Below are positions 7,695 to 14,604 of a DNA stretch of 41,073 bases, piece after piece. The stretch lies in the NCBI GenBank assembly GCA_036703315.1, contig DATNPH010000218.1, positions 1 to 41,073 on the forward strand. Direction: 5' to 3'. How positions within the stretch are numbered: position 1 is the first letter of the stretch; the number at the start of each line of letters is the position of its first letter. A program made the position numbers and the translations under genes. The notes beneath the pieces are model-generated. The model did not search any database, was not told the origin of the DNA, and saw only the letters and a program-made list of their open reading frames with translations. The DNA comes from DATNPH01 sp036703315 (GTDB taxonomy: Bacteria > Cyanobacteriota > Cyanobacteriia > Cyanobacteriales > Coleofasciculaceae).

Positions 7695-8561
7695 TTACTT
7701 CGTTGGTTGATTCCATTCCACTGGCAACAGCTTTAATTGATAACGATAGAGAGCCACTGGTCGCTCTAAAGCCTTAAAATAATCGGGGTCTTGGGGTGAG
7801 AGGTAAATCCCTGTTACTTGGTCAGCCTCGATCGCTATACTTGATGATTTCACTAACTGATAGGCTGTTGTTGTTTCTACCTGGTTGAAATAAGGCTGAG
7901 GTGTGCCACGAAATACCTGGTTTGTAACCTCTGTGGCAATAAAGCGATCGCGGCTTGGTGTCTCAGAGGCTCGACCTGTAACAATTGAGGTTAATTGACG
8001 CCCTGTGCGTAGAGAGGTAATTTGGCGATTGGGGGAATCAGGATCGACTTTGACCGATTGGATGGTGCGATCGCCTAAATAAGCTTTAGCGATATTCAAT
8101 CCATTGAACGCTCGATCTGCCACCACAACAGGAGTTTTGATAGTTGTAAGGGCAGTAATTGTATTCTTGCCTTGAGTTTTGAGGGGAACAAAGCGAAGTG
8201 CCCAAGGAGCACCACTGGCGCTATCGCTAATTCCTAATGACGGAGGGCTAACGGTTTGAAACCTCACCAAAAAGCTGATTGGTTGATTTAGATAGCGGCG
8301 ATTGCTTTCAAATCCTGGTGTAACCACCTCTGGGGCTAACGGTGCCACCTGATCGACCAACGTGCTAGTAACCTGCCAAGTACCCTCCATCCAAGCGGGA
8401 TAAACCAAATCACCCTCTGCGGCGGTGACTGGTGGTTTACTCTCCCAATCAGGAAACTGCGCTAAACGGTCAGCCAACTGCCCTGCCTGCGCCTCACCTC
8501 CCCAGAAGAACAAGACTAAAACTAAGCATAATCCTAAAATCCCTCTCACAATTGCCACCAC
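7695..8561 (-). CDS. Conserved secreted/lumenal protein (DUF6816-like)
   Basis: A 288-residue protein with a signal peptide (RGILGLCLVLVLFFWGGEAQAG, cleavage near AQA), so it is probably exported to the thylakoid lumen or periplasm. Recognisable blocks are PAWMEGTWQVTSTLVDQVAPL, VTPGFESNRRYLNQPISFLV and ATEVTNQVFRG. I associate these with a conserved cyanobacterial and plastid family, possibly DUF6816; the number is from memory. It has no catalytic motif that I can see, and the fold may be lipocalin-like. Two GTG codons (8561 and 8558) can serve as start; neither has a strong ribosome site. A hairpin at 8569-8604 lies just upstream. Confidence 0.65.
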   Translation of the reverse strand: MVAIVRGILGLCLVLVLFFWGGEAQAGQLADRLAQFPDWESKPPVTAAEGDLVYPAWMEGTWQVTSTLVDQVAPLAPEVVTPGFESNRRYLNQPISFLVRFQTVSPPSLGISDSASGAPWALRFVPLKTQGKNTITALTTIKTPVVVADRAFNGLNIAKAYLGDRTIQSVKVDPDSPNRQITSLRTGRQLTSIVTGRASETPSRDRFIATEVTNQVFRGTPQPYFNQVETTTAYQLVKSSSIAIEADQVTGIYLSPQDPDYFKALERPVALYRYQLKLLPVEWNQPTK

Positions 8562-8568
8562 TAGAACT

Positions 8569-8604
8569 AGGGCAGTGTCTTGAACAGACCTAAGACACTG
8601 CCTT
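8569..8604. other. Hairpin between two minus-strand genes
   Basis: Arms AGGGCAGTGTCTT (8569-8581) and AAGACACTGCCTT (8592-8604) form a 13-base stem with one wobble. No T-run follows on either strand, so it may be an RNA processing or stability element between the nuclease gene and the DUF6816-like gene. It is not a canonical terminator. Confidence 0.5.
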
Positions 8605-8733
8605 GAATCAAGACGATTGTACTGATATTTGCCAAAAATCAGCCGCTAGCAATGTGAGACCTTATATAGAAACCCCTGTGAGCGGTATGTTACACGAGTG
8701 GTAGATAATGTCAACTGTATTGCTGAATTTTCT

Positions 8734-9381
8734 TCAGCTCGATCGCTGGAGGTTTGAGACTTGGGAACTGTGTGTTGGGCAGTGTGTGGCGGGGATAGTG
8801 CAGTAGCGGCACTCCCAATTGCTAGGAGTTGGGTTTGGAGGTGTGGCACTACAGATGGTGGCAATAGTTTGGCGGAGAAGCTGTTTAAATGGGCGATCGA
8901 CATTCCAGGCAGGAATTTCTACAGTACCATCTGGGTAAACGAGGCGTCCGTGAGGTGTATGACCTTGGCAGTAATCTTTAGTTTCAGGTGCTAGGGGTAG
9001 CAGCAGCATATACAGCAATACCTGAAAGCGGTGTGAGTCTCGACGCTTACCTGTCTTGCAGTCTTCGACAACTACCCAACTATCTTTGATAGCAACGATG
9101 TCTGGTCTACCCGCGACGCAGATGTCAAAAATTTTGCCGTTGACTTTGAGTGAGTTGGCATACTCTACATAGACTGTGAAGCCTTCAGATTGAAGCTGGG
9201 AAGCGCGTTGAATAACCATCTCGTCGTGTTCGGAGGAGTCATAATTGCTGGGTGGCTTTTCAAACTGGTATTGGGTAGGTAGCCATACTGCGTATTTGCA
9301 CATTTTCTCTCCTGCTAGGAGTGGGGCAAGCCAAGTCACCCAGGCATAAGATTTGAAGCGTTTTTTAGCTGGTTTCGTCAT
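8734..9381 (-). CDS. PD-(D/E)XK nuclease, Cas4/RecB-like with Fe-S cysteines
   Basis: A 215-residue nuclease of the PD-(D/E)XK superfamily (PDDEXK_1, RecB/Cas4-like). The catalytic core is GRPDIVAIKDSWVVVEDCKT: Asp94, Glu106 and Lys109, followed by the conserved helix RFQVLLYMLLL. Four cysteines, Cys28 (EKMCKYAVW) and Cys191, Cys194 and Cys201 (ECRYCTIPATHCP), have the 1+3 spacing that in Cas4 and AddB ligates a 4Fe-4S cluster. The N-terminal WLAPLLAGEKMCKYAVWL pattern is typical of stand-alone cyanobacterial members. An alternative start at 9303 (after AGGAGAG) would keep Cys28 but drop conserved sequence, so I keep 9381. No cas1, cas2 or array is nearby; it is probably a DNA-repair or mobile-element nuclease. 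Its substrate is unknown. Confidence 0.8.
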   Translation of the reverse strand: MTKPAKKRFKSYAWVTWLAPLLAGEKMCKYAVWLPTQYQFEKPPSNYDSSEHDEMVIQRASQLQSEGFTVYVEYANSLKVNGKIFDICVAGRPDIVAIKDSWVVVEDCKTGKRRDSHRFQVLLYMLLLPLAPETKDYCQGHTPHGRLVYPDGTVEIPAWNVDRPFKQLLRQTIATICSATPPNPTPSNWECRYCTIPATHCPTHSSQVSNLQRSS

Positions 9382-9547
9382 TCCTTACCCTTCTAGTTTT
9401 TGCTACTCTTGCTGTTTTTTGTGTTTGGTTTATGTCTATCAATCTAATTTGAAATATTTGAGATTGGTGTCGATAGAAGTAGAAGGATGTAGAAGAATAG
9501 TCGTTGAATTTGAGGGGTAAAACTCAGATATTGGCTTCGTTCACGTC

Positions 9548-9673
9548 CGCCGGGGAATTAATTCCCCGGCTCATAGAAAAAATCCACTCAAGTGGATTAA
9601 CTCCCTTAGAAAATCAGTATTTAGTCCTCTTTAGAGGACTTTAGCTATTAGCCAGGGAATTGATTCCCTGGCG
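9548..9673. repeat. Four-hairpin palindromic repeat, copy 1
   Basis: It is bounded by CGCC and GGCG. The four palindromes are CCGGGGAATTAATTCCCCGG (9550-9569), AATCCACTCAAGTGGATT (9581-9598), AGTCCTCTTTAGAGGACT (9623-9640) and CCAGGGAATTGATTCCCTGG (9652-9671). Linkers GGCTCATAG and CTATTAGCC are almost inverted copies of each other, so the whole unit is two-fold symmetric. Related copies are at 13955 and 23550. Confidence 0.9.
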
Positions 9674-9820
9674 AGTGAGTGGGTTGTACCAGATTTCACT
9701 TGAAAAGGGGAATGTAGATTAAAGAAGAAATATATAGAACTGAGGAGATGGAAAATTGAAATCTCTTACTACCCTGTTTAGAATGTTTTTAAGAATAAGA
9801 TTTTGCACCTAACCAATATC

Positions 9821-9971
9821 TTTGTAGGGGTGGGTTGAGGGAATAGGGTTGCCAAAACAACCAATAATACCTAAACAAAACCCACCCTCGCTGTCCGTGG
9901 ATCTGGGGCGGGTTTTGAAATCAATCATACCGTTTTGCAGCAAAGATTATCCTTAAACCTGCCCCTACAAA
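9821..9971. repeat. Inverted-repeat element with GTAGGGG ends
   Basis: TTTGTAGGGG (9821-9830) and CCCCTACAAA (9962-9971) are perfect inverted ends around 151 bases. Inside, GGTGGGTT and AACCCACC form a second pairing, and GGGGCGGGTTTTG follows. Non-coding and MITE-like. Confidence 0.7.
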
Positions 9972-10016
9972 TCATGGTGCAAAAACTGAGTAAAACATTC
10001 ATTACGGCTATGGATT

Positions 10017-10886
10017 ATGAATTTACCAAAATATGAAGACCATGAGCTAGAGTTTCTCGAAGCAATGGCAACCAAATTTTGCTTCTCTGGTAAGAACAAA
10101 CTGGCATTTATACAACGTCTTTTGGAAGCGAATAGTGATTTAGAAGATAATGACCTAGCTGAGGTTTTAGAGAGAGAGTTGCTAAAGGGAACCAGAGGAG
10201 GTGCAAACCCTGCTACTATTCTGCGCGATCGCTGGGTAGCGATTCGCGAGAAGCTTAAGGAAAAAGGCTGCGATTTTAATGGAGTTGCCAAACATCACTG
10301 GAAGAAAGCCAAGCAGTGGTTGCGGGAAGAGCATTATCCAGAATGGTTAAAAGAACACCCAATTCTGCCCCTTACCTGCGACCAACTTTGGCAGCAACTC
10401 TGGGAAAAGGCAACGCATACCGACAAAATGAAGCCAGTGTTGGTTAAATCAGTGGCAACCCTGGATATGGGAGGGGAAGAAATAGCGGATGAGGACAAAC
10501 CCTCTGTGCCAGTGAAGAGTAGGATTTACTTTCAAGTGCCACTTGAAAAGGCGGGGTACTTGCTGCTATTGGAGAAAGGCACATCAGGAAAGATGTACTG
10601 CTTATCTCCCTCAGGTGGTTATGCTCCTAACCCTCACTTGCCTGCTGGGGTGGTGAATTTACCCATGCTAGGTGCGCGTCACAGGTATTTCCAATTAGAT
10701 GACAAGCCTGGTACAGAAGAAATGGTGGCGGTGATTGCGAAAGATAAGCCAACGCTGGACTGGCTACCTCAGGTAAGCGATCGCTTGTTGGAACTGCGTG
10801 AAGATCATTTGAAGGGATTGCTGGAGTATCTGAATCACAGCCGAGACTGTCAAATTCTCCGCATGGCGTATAGAGTTACTGCGTAA
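10017..10886 (+). CDS. DUF4384-type protein, partner of TPR-CHAT
   Basis: A 289-residue soluble protein. Residues about 165-255 (SRIYFQVPLEKAGYLLLLEK, PHLPAGVVNLP, YFQLDDKPGTEEMVAVIAKD) match the DUF4384 pattern, a beta-rich domain common beside caspase- and CHAT-type peptidases in cyanobacteria. Residues 1-140 are helical, with many acidic and basic residues (FLEAMATKFCF, QRLLEANSDLEDNDLAEVLE), and I do not recognise a family there; it may be an adaptor or death-like effector-associated domain, which is inference. It ends 34 bases before the TPR-CHAT gene on the same strand, so the two probably form an operon. The ATG at 10017 has a poor ribosome site and overlaps the 20-codon frame 9974-10036, so coupled translation is possible. 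It may be the regulator, or a substrate, of the CHAT protease. Confidence 0.65.
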   Translation: MNLPKYEDHELEFLEAMATKFCFSGKNKLAFIQRLLEANSDLEDNDLAEVLERELLKGTRGGANPATILRDRWVAIREKLKEKGCDFNGVAKHHWKKAKQWLREEHYPEWLKEHPILPLTCDQLWQQLWEKATHTDKMKPVLVKSVATLDMGGEEIADEDKPSVPVKSRIYFQVPLEKAGYLLLLEKGTSGKMYCLSPSGGYAPNPHLPAGVVNLPMLGARHRYFQLDDKPGTEEMVAVIAKDKPTLDWLPQVSDRLLELREDHLKGLLEYLNHSRDCQILRMAYRVTA

Positions 10887-10920
10887 TTCAAACTCCAAAA
10901 GTCAGCACAAACAATCAGGA

Positions 10921-13900
10921 ATGGACGAACAACTACTCCAGGAATATGTGAATTTCATCTCAGTACTGCTGAGATGCCCTAGTAAAGAGCAAGCAGAGAT
11001 TTTGCAGGCTAACTCAGACCTAATGGATGAGGGGTTTGTCATGGCGATAGAACAGGTCGCATTTGAGATGGCAGAGGAGGGGAATCAGGATGATGCTGAT
11101 TGGCTACAAAATTCGATGCTGGCAATCCTCAACCAACTGTCTTTTATGCTTTGTCAGCGCGGTGAGTACAGTAGTGGGGTACTTGTTGCCAAGCCAGCAT
11201 TGGAACTAGCGCAAAAACTGCTGGGGGATGAAAATGCGGATGTGGCAGGTAGCCTCAATAATCTGGCATTTCTCTACCATTCTCTTGGGCGTTTGAGTGA
11301 AGCTGAACCCTTGTATGTGGATGCCTTGGCAATGAGAAAACGTCTGCTAGGGGATGAGCATCTGGATGTGGCAGGTAGCCTCAGCAACCTGGCATTTCTC
11401 TACCAATCACAGGGGCGCTGGAGTGAAGCTGAACCCATGCATGTGGATGCCTTAACGATCAGAAAACGCCTGCTGGGAGATAAGCATCCGGATGTGGCAA
11501 CTAGCCTTAACAATCTAGCAGTATTTTACAAGTCCCTTGGGCGCTGGAGTCAAGCCGAACGTTTGTATGTAGATGCCTTAGCAATGAGAAAACACCTGTT
11601 AGGGGACAAGCATCCGGATGTGGCAACTAGCCTCAACAATCTGGCATTGCTCTACTATTCTCTTGAGCGCTGGAGTGAAGCTGAACCCTTGTTATTGCGA
11701 GCTTTGGCGATGAGAAAACGTCTGCTGGGGGACAAGCATCCAGATGTGGCAACTAGCCTCAGCAATCTAGCTGCACTATATGATTCTCTTGGACGTTGGA
11801 GTGAAGCTGAAAGCTTGTATGTGGATGCCTTAGCGATGAGAAAACGCCTGCTGGGGGATGAGCATCCGGATGTAGCAACTAACCTCAACAATCTAGCATT
11901 GCTCTACTATTCTCTTGAGCGCTGGAGTGAAGCCGAACCCTTGTTATTGCAAGCTTTGGCAATAAGAAAACGCCTGCTAGGAGACAAGCATCCGGATGTA
12001 GCAACTAACCTCAACAATCTAGCAGGATTATTGGCTGCTACCAATCAGCCTACTGAGGCACTGGCACAGATGCTCCAGGCAACCAACATCGAGAACCGTC
12101 TGATGAGCCAAGCCTTTGCCGCAAGTTCCGAAAGTGAGCGCCTCGCCTATCTCCAGACTATCAGAGGTAATTTTGAGGCATTTCTCTCCCTAGTTTATAG
12201 ACACCTCTACGACTCTCCTCAAGCTGTACAAGCTGCGCTGGATTTAGTGCTACAACGCAAAGCCTTAACCGCAGCAGCCTTAGCCGCACTTAACCAGGCA
12301 ATCTATAACGGACGTTATCCTCACCTCAAACCAGAGTTAGAGAAACTGCGAGAATTGAGCGACCAGATTATCTACTTCACCTATACTCAACCCCAACCCG
12401 AACTCCTTGCACAACTGCAAGCCGAACATAACAAATTGCAGAAGAAGTTAGCCTCCCAAGTACCAGAAATCCAACTCCAAGAGCAACCTGTTGACCGCCG
12501 TGCTGTAGCTTTGGAACTACCAGAAGGCAGCATCCTGGTAGAGTTTGTTTGCTTTGATGTCTTTGATTTCAAAGCACTCCCCGCCCGTGGGGAAGCACAA
12601 TGGCAATCCGCCCGTTACTTGGCTTTTGTCTTACCAGCCAACCAGCCAAACCAAGTGCAGATGATTGACTTGGGGGAAGCAGAACACATCGATCGCCTAA
12701 TTCAGGTCTTGCGGCAGTCACTGTCTCTGGATGGTAACAATCTAGGCAATCGGCTGGATATGGGAGGCGATGACGACGACTCCGAGTTTCTGCAATACAA
12801 TCCAGCAGCAGGCATCGAACTGCGTCAAGTTCTTTTCGATCCCATCCGCCCTTACCTTAGCGAATCAAAGCATCTGCTACTCTCTCCCGATGGGGGATTA
12901 AACTTAGTACCCTTTCAAATACTCCCCATCGACGAGACAGGACAACAACTGCTGATGGACGAATACACCATCAGTTACCTCAGCGCTGGGCGCGATATCC
13001 TGCGTTCCAAAATTCAGACAACTCGCCCAGCTTTTAAGCCTTTAGTCATTGCTGACCCTGACTTTAATCTGATAGGGGAAGAAAGCGCTGAAGCGACTAC
13101 TACAAACCAAACTCAACTCTTCAACACTCTAGCAGGCGTCCACTTTGAACGCGCACCCGGTACTCGCTTTCTGGGTGAGGGCGTTGCCAAAATGCTCCAA
13201 GTATCACCCTATGTGGGAAAAGACGCGCTGGGGTCTCACCTCACAACTGGCGAATGTCCTAACATCCTGCTTATTGCAACCCACGGTGTTTTTCTCCCCG
13301 ACTCCCCGCACTCACCCCCCCAACCCCCCTTATTAAGGGGGGAGCAAGATTGGTTCAGCTTTAACCGCTTATCTGGGGTACAAGTAGAAAACCCGATGCT
13401 GCGATCGGGACTCGCCTTCGCTGGTGCTAATGCTTGGCTAAAGGGTAAAACTCTCCCAAACGAAGCAGGCAAAGGCTTAGTCTTCGCCCAGGACGTAGCC
13501 GCACTCGACCTCTGGGCAACTGAACTCGCCGTTCTCTCTGCCTGCAATACCGCAATGGGCGACATCAAAATAGGTGAAGGTGTCTTTGGATTGCGTCGCG
13601 CCTTTGCCGTCGCCGGAGCAAAAACCCTTGTGATGAGCTTGTGGTCAGTCCCCGATCGCGCAACTGCCCTACTGATGGAGCGTTTCTTCACCAATCTGCG
13701 ACAGGGTTTAGGACGTGCCGATGCCTTACAAGATGCCCAGAATTACATCCGCACCATCACCGTCAAAGAATTGCAGCAGTCTCCCCTCGGTCGGAGCGTG
13801 CTAGAAGAATTAGTAGAGAAAGGGCTAATATCACGAGAATTGCAATCTTGTCAAGAGGCTAGACCTCTAGAGCATCCCTGTTTCTGGGGAGCTTGGGTTT

Positions 13901-13944
13901 GTCAGGGAGATACCACACCCATATCTTCTGAGATTTTGCACTAG
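10921..13944 (+). CDS. TPR-CHAT protein (caspase-like protease)
   Basis: A 1007-residue protein. An N-terminal helical region (1-75) is followed by about eight 42-residue tetratricopeptide repeats of the kinesin-light-chain type (NNLALLYYSLERWSEAEPL, then RKRLLGDKHPDVATSL), spanning roughly 75-400. A helical linker comes next, then a C-terminal CHAT (caspase HetF-associated with TPR) domain from about 640. The predicted catalytic dyad is His788 (LLIATHGVFL) and Cys875 (LAVLSACNTAMG), followed by EGVFGLRRAFAVAGA and SLWSVPD. CHAT domains are Cys-His proteases; in cyanobacteria HetF is one, and in type III-E CRISPR the TPR-CHAT is the protease partner. Here there is no CRISPR context. Between His788 and Cys875 a proline-rich segment (about residues 796-812) is encoded by a palindromic repeat and looks inserted. 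The partner gene lies 34 bases upstream. TPRs probably sense a protein ligand; the trigger and target are unknown. Confidence 0.85.
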   Translation: MDEQLLQEYVNFISVLLRCPSKEQAEILQANSDLMDEGFVMAIEQVAFEMAEEGNQDDADWLQNSMLAILNQLSFMLCQRGEYSSGVLVAKPALELAQKLLGDENADVAGSLNNLAFLYHSLGRLSEAEPLYVDALAMRKRLLGDEHLDVAGSLSNLAFLYQSQGRWSEAEPMHVDALTIRKRLLGDKHPDVATSLNNLAVFYKSLGRWSQAERLYVDALAMRKHLLGDKHPDVATSLNNLALLYYSLERWSEAEPLLLRALAMRKRLLGDKHPDVATSLSNLAALYDSLGRWSEAESLYVDALAMRKRLLGDEHPDVATNLNNLALLYYSLERWSEAEPLLLQALAIRKRLLGDKHPDVATNLNNLAGLLAATNQPTEALAQMLQATNIENRLMSQAFAASSESERLAYLQTIRGNFEAFLSLVYRHLYDSPQAVQAALDLVLQRKALTAAALAALNQAIYNGRYPHLKPELEKLRELSDQIIYFTYTQPQPELLAQLQAEHNKLQKKLASQVPEIQLQEQPVDRRAVALELPEGSILVEFVCFDVFDFKALPARGEAQWQSARYLAFVLPANQPNQVQMIDLGEAEHIDRLIQVLRQSLSLDGNNLGNRLDMGGDDDDSEFLQYNPAAGIELRQVLFDPIRPYLSESKHLLLSPDGGLNLVPFQILPIDETGQQLLMDEYTISYLSAGRDILRSKIQTTRPAFKPLVIADPDFNLIGEESAEATTTNQTQLFNTLAGVHFERAPGTRFLGEGVAKMLQVSPYVGKDALGSHLTTGECPNILLIATHGVFLPDSPHSPPQPPLLRGEQDWFSFNRLSGVQVENPMLRSGLAFAGANAWLKGKTLPNEAGKGLVFAQDVAALDLWATELAVLSACNTAMGDIKIGEGVFGLRRAFAVAGAKTLVMSLWSVPDRATALLMERFFTNLRQGLGRADALQDAQNYIRTITVKELQQSPLGRSVLEELVEKGLISRELQSCQEARPLEHPCFWGAWVCQGDTTPISSEILH
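11230..12045 (+). repeat. 126-base tandem repeats encoding TPRs
   Basis: About seven tandem units of 126 bases encode the TPR array of the CHAT protein. The fourth and sixth full units (from about 11636 and 11888) share NNLALLYYSLERWSEAEPLL and are near-identical in DNA. Units are therefore alike two apart, as expected from duplication of a 252-base pair of units. Confidence 0.8.
13311..13346. repeat. Palindromic repeat inside the CHAT coding frame
   Basis: CCCCCCTTATTAAGGGGGG, preceded by a second C-run and followed by AGCAAG, lies in frame in the CHAT domain and encodes a PPQPPLLRGEQ stretch. Related C/G-run palindromes occur at 7101-7135, 24744-24910 and 32211-32235. Confidence 0.75.
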
Positions 13945-13954
13945 CCCACTCACC

Positions 13955-14080
13955 CGCCAGAGGTTAAAACCCCTGGCTCATAGATCAAGTCCTCTCAAGA
14001 GGACTAAACGCTGAACCTGCCTAGATTTCAGTCCATTTTAATGGACTTGATCTATTAGCCGTGGACTTAAGTCCACGGCG
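13955..14080. repeat. Four-hairpin palindromic repeat, copy 2
   Basis: Bounded by CGCC and GGCG, eleven bases after the TPR-CHAT stop. The palindromes are CCAGAGGTTAAAACCCCTGG (13957-13976), AGTCCTCTCAAGAGGACT (13988-14005), AGTCCATTTTAATGGACT (14030-14047) and CCGTGGACTTAAGTCCACGG (14059-14078). Stem sequences differ from copy 1 but pairing is kept, apart from a wobble in the first hairpin. Confidence 0.9.
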
Positions 14081-14097
14081 GGTTCTGCTAGCTACTC

Positions 14098-14274
14098 CTA
14101 GCCATTCAACAAATCGAACACCACCTTAAATTGCATATTCGGCACTCGCTGACGCAACAACACAAGATGTCCATTAGCATCTGAGCAATAACGGTAACGG
14201 GCGATAATCACCCACTTCAAACTTGGCAGCTGACGAGCAACCACCCAAGGCTTAAGGCACTGTTTATTCGTCAT
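14098..14274 (-). CDS. Small conserved cyanobacterial protein
   Basis: A 58-residue basic protein, MTNKQCLKPWVVARQLPSLK, then VIIARYRYCSDANGHLVLLR and VPNMQFKVVFD. The pattern 'PW.VxRxLP....xVARFxxRxDAxxHLxxLRxxxPNxxFxVVFD' recurs in many cyanobacterial genomes as a small hypothetical protein; I recall the pattern but no function. The ATG at 14274 has AAGGAG eleven bases upstream, so I prefer it to the longer frame from 14328. A hairpin (AGCCAGCGC with GCGCTGGCT, 14308-14344) lies in its presumed 5' leader. Confidence 0.65.
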   Translation of the reverse strand: MTNKQCLKPWVVARQLPSLKWVIIARYRYCSDANGHLVLLRQRVPNMQFKVVFDLLNG

Positions 14275-14604
14275 AATGAACTTGACTCCTTTTATATGGG
14301 GAGCCAGAGCCAGCGCCGACCCCGGCAAAGCGTTTGCGCTGGCTTCTGACGTTGCTGTTGCAACATTAATACTGTAATAACTTGGCTACATAAAGTCAAG
14401 TATTTTTTGTAACGAAATAAAAAATAATTTCCCAGAAGTTGCGGATTGAAATAAACCCCAAAATACCCATAAAACCGTAAGGGCACGACATTGTCGTGCC
14501 CTTACAGCAATTCAGGATTTGGTATGACTATTACAACATGCGATCAACTCCGATGGTGCCGATCGCGCAGCGTCTGGGCAAGGAGAAGGCGATCGCACCC
14601 TTAG
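14275..14604. other. Intergenic region with a REP palindrome
   Basis: About 330 bases with no gene. It contains the leader hairpin of the small protein (14308-14344) and the palindrome at 14477-14505. The end of the SulP gene follows. Confidence 0.5.
14477..14505. repeat. REP-like palindrome, GTAAGGGCACGACA type
   Basis: A 29-base near-perfect palindrome centred on GGGCACGACATTGTCGTGCC. It occurs again, as the exact reverse complement of the core, at 22975-23002, and in decayed form near 20641. Confidence 0.8.

Larger units (their letters stand above)
9382..10016. other. Intergenic region packed with repeats
   Basis: About 635 bases with no gene. It holds copy 1 of the four-hairpin palindromic repeat (9548-9673) and a second inverted-repeat element (9821-9971). 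A 20-codon frame, ATG 9974 to TGA 10036 (MVQKLSKTFITAMDYEFTKI), overlaps the start of the next gene and could be a leader peptide; this is speculative. Confidence 0.5.

Noticed and set aside
8646..8903. 85-codon minus-strand frame overlapping the nuclease
   Set aside because: It is out of frame with the nuclease 3' end and has no family or ribosome site.
9548..9673. Possible CRISPR-like repeats
   Set aside because: The palindromes differ in sequence, are not regularly spaced and have no spacers. They belong to a dispersed repeat family.
13236..13694. 152-codon minus-strand frame opposite the CHAT domain
   Set aside because: The plus strand encodes conserved CHAT motifs here; the minus frame has no recognisable content.
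10921..13944. TPR-CHAT as the protease of a type III-E CRISPR (Craspase) system
   Set aside because: No gRAMP/Cas7-11, Cas1 or array is present. TPR-CHAT proteins are common in cyanobacteria outside CRISPR loci.
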